Shown: piece by piece, positions 7,773 through 16,300 of the stretch
Position numbering within the stretch: position 1 is the stretch's first letter
Layout: the number at the start of each line of letters is the position of its first letter
Assembly: GCF_012926525.1 (NCBI RefSeq)
Contig: NZ_JABBNI010000014.1
Coordinates: 248,001-312,000 of the forward strand
Reading direction: 5' to 3'
DNA length: 64,000 nt
Origin: Clostridium muellerianum
GTDB lineage: Bacteria > Bacillota > Clostridia > Clostridiales > Clostridiaceae
Program-made: the position numbers and the translations under genes
The notes under the pieces: model-generated
Told to the model about the DNA's origin: nothing
Seen by the model: the letters and a program-made list of their open reading frames with translations, nothing else
The model's database searches: none

Positions 7773-8354
7773 ATGAAAACTAGAGTTATAAATATAGAAG
7801 AATATAAAGCAATACTAACCACTATTGGTTCTGGATTTACATTCAAAGTTAATGGAGCTGATAGAAAGTTCAGACCTAACCAAAGGGTTAAACTGGCTCT
7901 AATGCTTGAGGGAAACCTCGGTGTCCGCATAGGCGATACACTAAATTTAACCCTGAATTCATTTAGAAACAATGGAACTAACATAGTCTTAGACATTGTA
8001 GAAGAAAAAACTGGCAAGAACAGAACTTTTACAGCACCTAAGGAGCTATACCTAGTTGTCAAAGAATATGCTTTAGATAATAAGCTAAGTACAGATGATA
8101 AGCTGTTCCCCATAACTGAAAGAGCCGTACAAAAACAATTAAAGATAGTATGCAACTATTTAGGACTAGAAAACATATCTACACATAGTTTTAGGAAGTT
8201 TTATGCTAATGAAATCTTCAACAACAATGGTCAAAACATAGAACTCGTTAGGGCATTATTGCAACATAGTACAATAGCAATTACACAAAAATACCTTGGT
8301 GTTAGTAGTAAAGAGATAGAATCTGCTATAAGTAATCATGTGCATATTGTTTAA
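7773..8354 (+). CDS. Catalytic-domain-only tyrosine recombinase
   Basis: This second tyrosine recombinase is only 193 residues long and corresponds to the catalytic domain without the usual N-terminal core-binding domain. Catalytic residues appear intact: Arg in GNLGVRIGDTLNL, Lys in EEKTGK, HSFRKF (His-x-x-Arg), His in LLQHSTIA and Tyr in QKYLG. AAGGAGG precedes the ATG. It may be a resolvase, inversion enzyme or excision partner of the main integrase. It could be followed in one transcript by the gene at 8388, 33 nt downstream. Confidence 0.82.
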   Translation: MKTRVINIEEYKAILTTIGSGFTFKVNGADRKFRPNQRVKLALMLEGNLGVRIGDTLNLTLNSFRNNGTNIVLDIVEEKTGKNRTFTAPKELYLVVKEYALDNKLSTDDKLFPITERAVQKQLKIVCNYLGLENISTHSFRKFYANEIFNNNGQNIELVRALLQHSTIAITQKYLGVSSKEIESAISNHVHIV

Positions 8355-8387
8355 ATACAAATAAAACTGAACAAGGAAGTGTAAGAT

Positions 8388-8837
8388 ATGAAAGGTATTT
8401 TTTATTGTGTTAAATGCCACAAGGTAGCTACCATACGGCATAAATGTAATCCTCTAAGCTATGTATCCATTACACGCAATATGCGTTTTATAGTGGATAC
8501 AATGAATGATTTGGGGCTTGAACTTATGAGTGCAGTTAGCTATGTTGAAAATATAGATAGGTCTTTTTCACACAAACTAGAACTTGAACTAGAATTTCGC
8601 TATGAATACAACGAGGCAATACTACAGGCTATGCCAGACGGTTGGAACTGGTATAAATTCAGTGTTAAAGACGGCAAGGTGTGGCTATCAGGTTTAAGGT
8701 ACATTGAGGAGTATGTTTGGACAGGAGCTGAAACAGTTACAGACCGTCTTAATCATATTATTAAGGAGTTTGAGAATTATTTAGGTACTCGTGACACACA
8801 GGCCACAAAAAGTATACTTATGTTAATGGGCAGTTGA
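8388..8837 (+). CDS. Zinc-ribbon hypothetical protein of the element
   Basis: This 149-residue protein is not recognised. It opens with CVKCHK ... HKCN, a CxxC plus HxC arrangement within the first 22 residues that could bind zinc. The remainder is acidic and aromatic with no membrane segment. AAGGAAGTG precedes the ATG. It lies 33 nt downstream of the second recombinase and is probably co-transcribed. Confidence 0.55.
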   Translation: MKGIFYCVKCHKVATIRHKCNPLSYVSITRNMRFIVDTMNDLGLELMSAVSYVENIDRSFSHKLELELEFRYEYNEAILQAMPDGWNWYKFSVKDGKVWLSGLRYIEEYVWTGAETVTDRLNHIIKEFENYLGTRDTQATKSILMLMGS

Positions 8838-8853
8838 TACATAACAACAATGT

Positions 8854-8899
8854 TTAACGAACTAAAGGCAACCTTAATTGGTTGCCTTTAGTTCGTTAA
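8854..8899. repeat. Perfect 20-bp-stem hairpin
   Basis: The arms 8854-8873 (TTAACGAACTAAAGGCAACC) and 8880-8899 are perfectly complementary around a TTAATT loop. It separates the convergent zinc-ribbon and HD-domain genes. Neither strand shows a poly-T run directly after the stem, which is unusual for an intrinsic terminator of this strength. Confidence 0.6.
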
Positions 8900-8938
8900 A
8901 AAAGAATATTCTGCATTGGTTTTATATTTGTTACATAT

Positions 8939-9562
8939 TTATAAAGCAAATGTATTTTCTATAACACCTGGAAGCAAGGTATAAATTGATTTTCCTATTC
9001 TACTTTCAAAATATTGCTTTATCTCCATTGTTGATTTCCACTTATCTATAATCAAGTCATTAATTCCATACCTAAGTGCTACATCTATCATTCTTTTTTC
9101 AACTAGACAAAAGCCAGAAGGAATAGCGATTGCATCACAAAATTGAATCAATTTATCGTATTCATTAAATTCTATATTTCTCAAGTAGTCTTTTATAAAC
9201 TCTATCTCTGATTCACTACAGTCCCACTTTCCTGAATAACACTCTATTTCCTTAACCAAAAACGGATGTGTAATACATATTCTTGCAGCCTCATTAAAGC
9301 CTTTCTCTCTTAAGAAATTATATCCACTAATTATATGATGCATATCAGTAACTCCTTCTCTTCTACCTACATCATGTAAAAGCCCCAATATGTATGCCGT
9401 TTCAGAATTTAGTCCCTCCGTTTCTTCTGCAATAAGCCTTGCTGCTTCCGCAACATATTTCGAGTGATTAATCCAAGGTCCTGGATTTAACCTTCCTGCC
9501 TCTTCTAAAAATATCTTTGCTTCATACAATATAGGTAAACCTTGTATTCCATCGTTTTTCAT
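8939..9562 (-). CDS. HD-domain phosphohydrolase-like protein
   Basis: This 207-residue soluble protein has the metal-binding HD signature: His in INHSKYV (about residue 33), GLLHDVGRREG (HD near 63), and HH in DMHHIISGYNF (about 75). HD proteins of this size hydrolyse nucleotides or phosphoesters, but the substrate cannot be told from sequence. AAAGGAG lies about 10 nt before the ATG. It is the last gene before the rubrerythrin-side end of the element, so it may be cargo; alternatively it could be an old chromosomal gene. Confidence 0.75.
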   Translation of the reverse strand: MKNDGIQGLPILYEAKIFLEEAGRLNPGPWINHSKYVAEAARLIAEETEGLNSETAYILGLLHDVGRREGVTDMHHIISGYNFLREKGFNEAARICITHPFLVKEIECYSGKWDCSESEIEFIKDYLRNIEFNEYDKLIQFCDAIAIPSGFCLVEKRMIDVALRYGINDLIIDKWKSTMEIKQYFESRIGKSIYTLLPGVIENTFAL

Positions 9563-10006
9563 TTTACTTTAACTCCTTTATTTTTTATATGATTAATTCG
9601 CATTACTATTGTACATTAACTTAATTATATAATATATGGATAGTATTAACAATTAAATTGTATCATATTTTCAACATTATTCTTTACAAAGTCAAATTTA
9701 AGTATAAGACATCGGACTTGCACCAATAGGATTGTTCAACTTTGCTGGACACATAGCACTATAAGACCCTAAGATAAAACCTTCTGAAGGTCTTTCTTAT
9801 ACTTTCAAAACCTTTATACGCAAGGCTTTGATAACAAACGCTGTACATTATGTACAGTGTTTACTTATATACAAGACTATTTTTATAATTTGTGTACAGT
9901 ATTAGGTACAACCGCTATAATTAAAAAGGACACCCGTCAGGGTATCCTTTAATTGTCCATATATTATTCAAAGTCTTATAAACTCTTACAAACACTTAGT
10001 CTTATA
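9563..10006. other. Right-end region of the element with palindromes and a coding remnant
   Basis: No intact gene is seen. It contains CTGTACATTATGTACAG (9841-9857, perfect palindrome), TGTACAGTATTAGGTACAACC (9893-9913, related to the left end) and the rubrerythrin terminator. Leftward codons from 9793 to 9698 read as a plausible 32-residue protein tail (ending NNPIGASPMSYT and a stop) preceded by a stop codon, so it may be a decayed gene end that I cannot assign. Confidence 0.5.
9925..9950 (-). terminator. Terminator of reverse rubrerythrin gene
   Basis: AAAGGACACCC and GGGTATCCTTT pair across GTCA. On the minus strand the stem is followed by TTTTTAATT. If the element supplied the rubrerythrin 3' end, this terminator is also element-borne. 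Confidence 0.75.
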
Positions 10007-10549
10007 TTAGTTGAAGTATCTATCTAAAAGACCCTTAAAAGCCTTGCCGTGTCTTGCCTCATCCTTACACATTTCGTGAACTGTATCATGAATAGCATCC
10101 AAGTTTTTCTGCTTTGCAAGACCTGCAAGTTTTTTCTTTCCATCGCAAGCTCCATACTCAGCTTCAACCCTTGCTTTTAAGTTTTCTTTAGTATTTGGCT
10201 TTACTACTTCTCCCAATAGTTCTGCAAATTTTGATGCATGCTCTGCTTCTTCAAAAGCTATCCTTTTATATGCCTCAGAAACTTCAGGAAATCCCTCTCT
10301 ATCTGCCTGTCTTGACATGGCCAGATACATTCCTACTTCTGTGCACTCACCTACAAAGTTTGCTCTTAATCCTTCTACTATTTCATGATCCACATCTGCT
10401 GCTACACCAATTCTATGTTCATCTGCCCAGGATAAGCCTTCAGTAACTTCTTTAAACTTACTTGCATCAGCTTTACAAATAGGACATACTTCTGGTGGTT
10501 CATTTCCTTCATGGACATATCCACAAACTGTACAAACAAATTTTTTCAT
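10007..10549 (-). CDS. rbr: Reverse rubrerythrin (NADH peroxidase component)
   Basis: This 180-residue non-haem diiron protein reduces peroxide, and oxygen in clostridia, using electrons from rubredoxin-type partners. The rubredoxin-like FeS4 domain is at the N-terminus (CTVCGYV ... CPICKA), the domain order of clostridial 'reverse' rubrerythrins. The ferritin-like four-helix domain follows, with the diiron ligands in GECTEVG, FEEAEH and CKDEARHG. Length is normal for the family. The 3' end borders the integrated element and is mirrored by a diverged copy at 1985-2041, so part of the last 19 codons may be element-derived. I saw no convincing PerR box in the upstream region. Confidence 0.93.
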   Translation of the reverse strand: MKKFVCTVCGYVHEGNEPPEVCPICKADASKFKEVTEGLSWADEHRIGVAADVDHEIVEGLRANFVGECTEVGMYLAMSRQADREGFPEVSEAYKRIAFEEAEHASKFAELLGEVVKPNTKENLKARVEAEYGACDGKKKLAGLAKQKNLDAIHDTVHEMCKDEARHGKAFKGLLDRYFN

Positions 10550-10770
10550 ATAAATTCTCCTTTTCTAAAAATTTTCACCTTACTATTTTTCTCTTTTAAA
10601 GTTTTTTTACTCTAATAATATAAATATTTTTATCAATACATTATGTCATTTAAAATAATTTTGGAGTACATTTAAATAAAATTTGTAATTTTATAGTTTA
10701 ATATAAATTGTTTACTTTTAATTTACTTTACATAATATTTTGTATGTAAAGATGCAAAATAAAAAAATAG

Positions 10771-10799
10771 AAACAGTACTTATATTTTGTGTACTGTTT
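10771..10799 (-). terminator. Terminator of the GntR/ABC operon
   Basis: AAACAGTAC and GTACTGTTT form a 9-bp stem with an 11-nt loop just downstream of the permease stop. A and T runs on either side allow termination in either direction. Confidence 0.7.
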
Positions 10800-10813
10800 T
10801 TAATATCATAAAA

Positions 10814-11572
10814 TTATAGATCTATCTTATTTTCTAAAATATAAGAAGTTGCTATGAAAAGAACTATAAATAATATAGCTTGAAAAATTAAAGATGCCAT
10901 ATTAACATCAACTCCATGCATTCCATACATAGTATTTTGTAATTTAGATGAAACTATATCTACACTAAAAGTTTCAGGAAAAATTTTAGATATTGTAGAT
11001 AAAAATTCACTTACTATAATTGAAAGAACAACAAATATTCCGAAAGCACCTAATTTTCCTAACTTTTTATTTCTAATTGCCACTTTACTTAATGATATTG
11101 AAAAATATACTGTAGTTAAAAAATAGAGCATATATACTACAGCGCTTACAACAGTAAACATAATAAAACCTGGGCTAACAACTTCTGAAATTTTTGATAA
11201 AATTCCTTTCCAATCACTTGTAATTTGAGTAAATATTATGAAGTTAAAAAGAATAGCCACTGCTCCCATTACTATACTTTGAATTAAAGATGTCAAAAGT
11301 TTTGATCCTAAAATTGAATAACCAGTTTCCGGAAGAGTAAATAGTAAATACCCACTGTCCTTATATATGTCTCTACTAAATAAACTTATATTCCATATAA
11401 AAACTGAAATAGAAGTAGCACAAGTTATCATATATGATAAAAAAACTATGACTCCATCTTCCCATACTTTTATTCTTGTAAGAAGCATCAAATTAAGTAT
11501 AATAATTACACCAAGGCTTATAATAATTTCTTTAGTATAACCTTTTAATTCATATTTTATTAGATTAAGCAT
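10814..11572 (-). CDS. ABC transporter permease (YtrC/D-like)
   Basis: This 252-residue integral membrane protein has about six hydrophobic segments and is the membrane partner of the ATPase encoded just upstream. The ATG at 11572 is preceded by GGGAGG 7 nt away; a longer frame from 11599 would begin inside the ATPase. The genes overlap by 8 bp. Exporters of this three-gene type usually respond to cell-wall-active peptides or other envelope stress; substrate unknown. Confidence 0.8.
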   Translation of the reverse strand: MLNLIKYELKGYTKEIIISLGVIIILNLMLLTRIKVWEDGVIVFLSYMITCATSISVFIWNISLFSRDIYKDSGYLLFTLPETGYSILGSKLLTSLIQSIVMGAVAILFNFIIFTQITSDWKGILSKISEVVSPGFIMFTVVSAVVYMLYFLTTVYFSISLSKVAIRNKKLGKLGAFGIFVVLSIIVSEFLSTISKIFPETFSVDIVSSKLQNTMYGMHGVDVNMASLIFQAILFIVLFIATSYILENKIDL

Positions 11573-12269
11573 CTTTAAATACCTCCCTGTATAGTTCATC
11601 TATGGACATTCCCTTTTCATTTCTAAATTCTTCAGCATTGCCACTTAAAACTATTTCACCTTTAGATATAAAAGCTACATCATCAAATAACCTTTCAATA
11701 TCATTTACCAGGTGAGTAGTAATAATCATAGAACTATCCTCGCTGTAATTATTAAGTATAGCATCTAGTATTTTTTCCCTTGTAGTAGGATCTACCCCTC
11801 CTAAAGGCTCATCCAATATGTATAGCTTTGCTTTTCTAGACAAAGTAAGTGTTAAATATAATTTTTCAGTCATGCCTTTTGAAAGAGATGTAATTTTAGA
11901 ATTTGCATCTAAATTCATAAATTCTAAAAGCTCCATAGCCTTATCTTTATCAAAATCCTTATAAAAGCTATTAAAAAACTCTATTGCATCCTTAATCTTC
12001 ATCCATTTAAATAAATAATCCTTATCAGGCAGGTATGATACTATAGCTTTTGTCTGTATACCCGGTTTATGACCACCTATAACTATTTCTCCACTGCTCT
12101 GTCTTAAAATACCTGCAGCTATTTTTAAAAAAGTAGTTTTACCACTACCATTAGGTCCTAAAAGTCCCACTATTTTTCCTTTTTTAACTTCTAAATTTAT
12201 TCCATTTAACGCTCTTTTACTAAAATAACTTTTTTCAATATTACTAGCTTTTAAAATAAAATCTTCCAT
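11565..12269 (-). CDS. ABC transporter ATP-binding protein
   Basis: This 234-residue nucleotide-binding subunit has Walker A GPNGSGKTT (about residue 39), the signature LSKGMTEKL, Walker B LYILDEP and the switch His in TTHLVND. It is the energy module for the permease that overlaps its 3' end. It starts 3 nt after the GntR stop codon, so the three genes form one operon. Confidence 0.93.
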   Translation of the reverse strand: MEDFILKASNIEKSYFSKRALNGINLEVKKGKIVGLLGPNGSGKTTFLKIAAGILRQSSGEIVIGGHKPGIQTKAIVSYLPDKDYLFKWMKIKDAIEFFNSFYKDFDKDKAMELLEFMNLDANSKITSLSKGMTEKLYLTLTLSRKAKLYILDEPLGGVDPTTREKILDAILNNYSEDSSMIITTHLVNDIERLFDDVAFISKGEIVLSGNAEEFRNEKGMSIDELYREVFKDA

Positions 12270-12272
12270 AAT

Positions 12273-12638
12273 TTATTCCTCCTGCAATTTATCCTGGATT
12301 ATTTTTACTATTTCTTCTTTACTAAATCCTAAGTTCTTCATTCCATTTATAAAACCATCTATCATTTCCTTTGCCATACCTTTTTTTAGATTGCTTACCA
12401 TTGCTATATCCTCCTTTACAAAGGTACCAGTCCCTCTCTGAGTATAAGTTATATTTTGTCTTTCTAATTCTTGATAAACCCTCTGAAGTGTATTAGGATT
12501 TACTTTAAATTTTGATGACATTTCTCTTACCGATGGTAATTTGTCTCCTGGTTTTAAACTTTCTGAAACTATATCCTTTTTTATACTATTCATTATTTGA
12601 ACATATATAGGAAGCTTATCATCAAATTTAATATCCAT
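12273..12638 (-). CDS. GntR-family repressor (YtrA subfamily)
   Basis: This 121-residue regulator has an N-terminal GntR winged helix (PGDKLPSVREMSSKFKVNPN, then TLQRVYQELE) and only a short C-terminal dimerisation tail, as in YtrA. YtrA regulators control adjacent ABC exporters, which fits the two genes downstream. A 9-bp inverted repeat overlapping the promoter just upstream is the likely operator. Confidence 0.9.
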   Translation of the reverse strand: MDIKFDDKLPIYVQIMNSIKKDIVSESLKPGDKLPSVREMSSKFKVNPNTLQRVYQELERQNITYTQRGTGTFVKEDIAMVSNLKKGMAKEMIDGFINGMKNLGFSKEEIVKIIQDKLQEE

Positions 12639-12663
12639 TATCTTACCTCCTTATGTTTTAATG

Positions 12664-12710
12664 TTTTAGTGTTGTATTTAAATAGTACACTAAAACTATA
12701 TGGTAGTCAA
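12664..12710 (-). promoter_or_regulatory. Promoter and inverted-repeat operator of the GntR/ABC operon
   Basis: On the minus strand TTGACT (12710-12705) and TACTAT (12687-12682) are spaced by 17 bp. TTTTAGTGT (12664-12672) and ACACTAAAA (12687-12695) form a perfect 9-bp inverted repeat that overlaps the -10 box. The AGTGT/ACACT arms resemble operators of YtrA-type GntR repressors. Confidence 0.7.
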
Positions 12711-13075
12711 CAGTAAATTTTTTGTGATAAGCTCAGAAAAAAAGCATATTGCAAGTTTGGATTTTAACTTCAGTTGTACATATTAATATTGATAGTTTTA
12801 TAATTTAGCCCTTAAAAACTTAGGCGGAAGCCTTCAGGATAGACACATAAAGCAAAAAATATTTCTTTTGGTATAATAGAATTGCGAGGATTGAAAAGGA
12901 TCAAATAGAGCACTATATAACATATATATCTAAAACTAGAAATAAACTTACTACTTACAGCCTGAACCTTAAGTTGTGATTAGAATAACTAACTTAAAAT
13001 ATATAGATAAAAATAATTATTATGAAAGCTGCGCTTTTAAGATAGATAATAGGAATAATAGTATATATGTAGACT

Positions 13076-13344
13076 GAAGTAAGAAGAAACGTTAAGCTGT
13101 ATGAAGACTGATATATGTTGTGCAGGAACATTCGAGCAAATTTTAGAAGTTCTTATGCTTGAGATATTGAAAAATGCCGTAATTTTTGCCAGGACGGCAA
13201 AAGCTCCGAAAGTGACAGGAGGTCACATTTGAGGAGGTAGGCATTTTTTTATATCTCAGGCATTAGAACTTCTTAAATGAAGCGAGTGTTCCTGCACAAC
13301 ATATATCAACCGTAATACAGCTTAACGTTTCTTCGGTTACTTGC
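13076..13344. repeat. Long imperfect hairpin element H1 (about 270 bp)
   Basis: Two long arms fold back on each other. GAAGAAACGTTAAGCTGTAT (13083-13102) pairs perfectly with 13315-13334, and the 22-bp arm 13109-13130 (core ATATGTTGTGCAGGAACA) pairs perfectly with 13287-13308. Further pairing continues inward to AATGCC / GGCATT. The apex holds two small hairpins with AGGAC (13184-13202) and AGGAG (13212-13226) loops. No protein gene is present. It could be a miniature mobile element or a structured RNA. Confidence 0.7.
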
Positions 13345-13372
13345 GTCACATTATTTTTACAATGTGAACTTT

Positions 13373-16300
13373 CTAAAATTCTTTTTCTAAAAGTTTATAA
13401 GTATATACAATTAAAAAACTTGTAACTATTAAAGAAAGTACAACACTTACATTTAAAGTAGGATACTGATTTAACGCAATTCCTTTAATATTACCTAATA
13501 TATAACCTAATCCAATAAAAACAGCAGTAAGAGCAACATCATATTGGAACAAATACTTATAAAGTAAAATATAAATTACTCCTCCTAATAATGAAAATAT
13601 AAGCATTATTATAGATGGAGAACTAAATGAACTTACTATTCCATAAGGTACCATGAGTAAAATAGCTAAAGCTATTTTAGTATATTTACTTTTAGCATTC
13701 TTAACAGCTATAACTATGGCTAAAAATAAAGCCATTTTTCCTATATAAGAAGTACACATATAGATTAATTGTCCCAAAAACTTATTTAAAGTTCCTAGTG
13801 AACAATAAATAGAATTATCTACTTCCATCACATTCCTTCCAGTAAATATAGTTCCAATAAAAAATATGAGAAGCGTAATAGAAAAAATCAACATAACATT
13901 AAAATAGCTGTGTTTTGAAGGTTTTCTATAAAAACTCTTTGAATATGCTATTATTGATACTTCTATAAATGATACAATTACTTTTCCCAATATACCTGCT
14001 GCTGTAGAAGTTATTATCTGGGATCTAAAGGAACTAGTAGTAGAAAAAAGCATCTGCTTTTCTGGCATATTTAAAAATAAGGACATTATATTTAATGTTA
14101 AAAGTATTAAAAATAGCTTAAAAAATATAGGTTTCGATATTTGTTTTTTGCTCCAAGCAATTACAGCTTTTATTCCTATCCATATTATTGGTATAATAAA
14201 TGCTAAAGCTAGTATCGCTACAACAGCTATTATCCAGGCATACTTTTTTACCATTTGGCTTTTCGCACTATCAGAAATTTGCAGTGTTTTATCTATTTGA
14301 AGTATTTCACTGCCAGAAACTACTGCATTTATTTCAGGCTTATAAACCTTAAGCTTGGTAGTTTTATCTTCTAAAGTAAATGACCAATCAATACGATTAT
14401 CCAATTTATTTTCTTTTGCTGAAATTTCTTTTAAATCTGCTTTTTTCAGTCCATATTTATTTTCTATAAAATCATAAAGCAGTTTTTCAGCTTTTTCTTT
14501 AGTAAGATTTTCTCCTTTTCTATTTTTAGGGAGAATATGCTTAACATTTATATTATGTTTCTTATCAATAACTGTAACTTGAAACTCCTCAGCTCTTTCA
14601 TTTATATCCCCAGTAAATTTTACAAATCTCACTTTCCATTTAAAGAGATTTATGTAATTCCCTATTAAGGATTTGTATTTATCTCTTCCTTCTTTTCTAA
14701 TAAAATCTTGAGAAACAAATATTTCATCATCATTATCATATATATCTTTAACTTCTACATTACTTATGACTTTCCAATCGCCAGAAAGTTTAAAGCCTTC
14801 CTTTTGAAGCTCCATCTTAGCTAAACTTTCTGCTTCAGCTCGTTCAATATTAAATTGTGGTATTGCTGAATGAATTGTAAATAATGCAATTATAGATACA
14901 ATAGTAAAAAACACTGTAATTGCAGTAATTATCCTATTCTTTTTCTTTGATTCAGTCCAGTTTTTTATTTTATTAGTTTCACTTTCCTCATTATCGACAA
15001 TAGGATTTTCAATAATTTCTCTACTATTTTCATTTGATTCTTCTACATATTCTTCTATATTTGCAGCATTATACACATCTTCTTCTATATCTATCCAGAA
15101 TCCATTTTTAATTCTTCCATATACAGCTAGGGCTAATGGTAAAATCACAATAATTACTATTAGAATTTTTTGATATATAAGAGGTTTACCTGATGTTGTC
15201 ATAATCATCATAGTCATAAGTATAAAATCATAAGTAAAGTGAGCTATTATTCCTGATATAATACCAAAAAAATAGAATATTAATCCGAAACCTAAAGCTA
15301 CAATTAAAAGTTCCACTAATCTTGCGTATGCAGGAAATCCAGGATAATTAGCATGAGCAGCACTAAATACTAATATTTCAAATACAAATGCTGTTATTAT
15401 GCATAATTTTGGTTTATTATATTTTTTTCCTATTAAAACTCCAAGACAAATAGGCATTGCTCTAAATGCAAATTCTTCAAAAACTCCTGCATTAAGGGCT
15501 TGTGCAAAACCTCCTGTCCATGCAAACCAATTTTCTTGTATATTAGGATCTATTACCATAGAAGCCGGCTGCCACCATCCAGGAAGATGATTCATTGTTC
15601 CATAAAATATAGTTTCATACATAAGCATTAATATAACAAATAAATATGCAATAATTACTCTATTTAAAAACTGCCATGATCCAAAATTTCTTATAGAAAT
15701 CATCTTCCAAAAATTTGGATGATTAGGAAATGCTTTTTTATATAGTCCTTCACCTACACATATAGAAATAAAAGTAAACACACCTGTTAAAATACCTATA
15801 ATTAGTGATATAAATATTTTTACCATATAAAATAAGGTTGGAGTCAAATATGTAGTATCCATATAGGTCAAATCCTGATTCATATTAAAAATTCCATTTA
15901 TAAATGTCATAAAAATTAAAAATATCACAAAAATCAATGGATTTTTCCATGTTATCATTTTTCTTCTATTCAAGTAGAAGAAACAAAAGAATCCAACTAC
16001 AAAAATTAGTATGTAAAATATAAAAGATGAAGTATTGGCAATATTATCATTATAACTTCTTTGCTGTTCATAGTTTCTGGTAAAACTTTCAGGTATATCA
16101 AGATAGTGTTGGACTTTAACTAATTTATCTCCCTTAATTTGTAATTCTACTTTATCTTTTGCTTCTCCTATATTTACATTTCTTTTATAGTTAAAAATAT
16201 AATCTGCTCTTCCATTACTTTGTATTTTTTGTGATTTATCTATTAATTTATATTCTTTTAAGTTTAAATTCCAATTTTCTACTGCTTGCTTTTCAGCAAT

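Noticed and set aside
7658-8155. 165-codon minus-strand reading frame
   Set aside because: It is antisense to the second tyrosine recombinase, which has motifs, a promoter and a ribosome binding site.
8854-8899. Ordinary intrinsic terminator
   Set aside because: No T-tract on either side, so it is listed as a repeat instead.
13184-13226. Possible riboswitch in the apex of hairpin H1
   Set aside because: I could not match it to a known riboswitch consensus, and it is not placed in a leader directly ahead of a gene.
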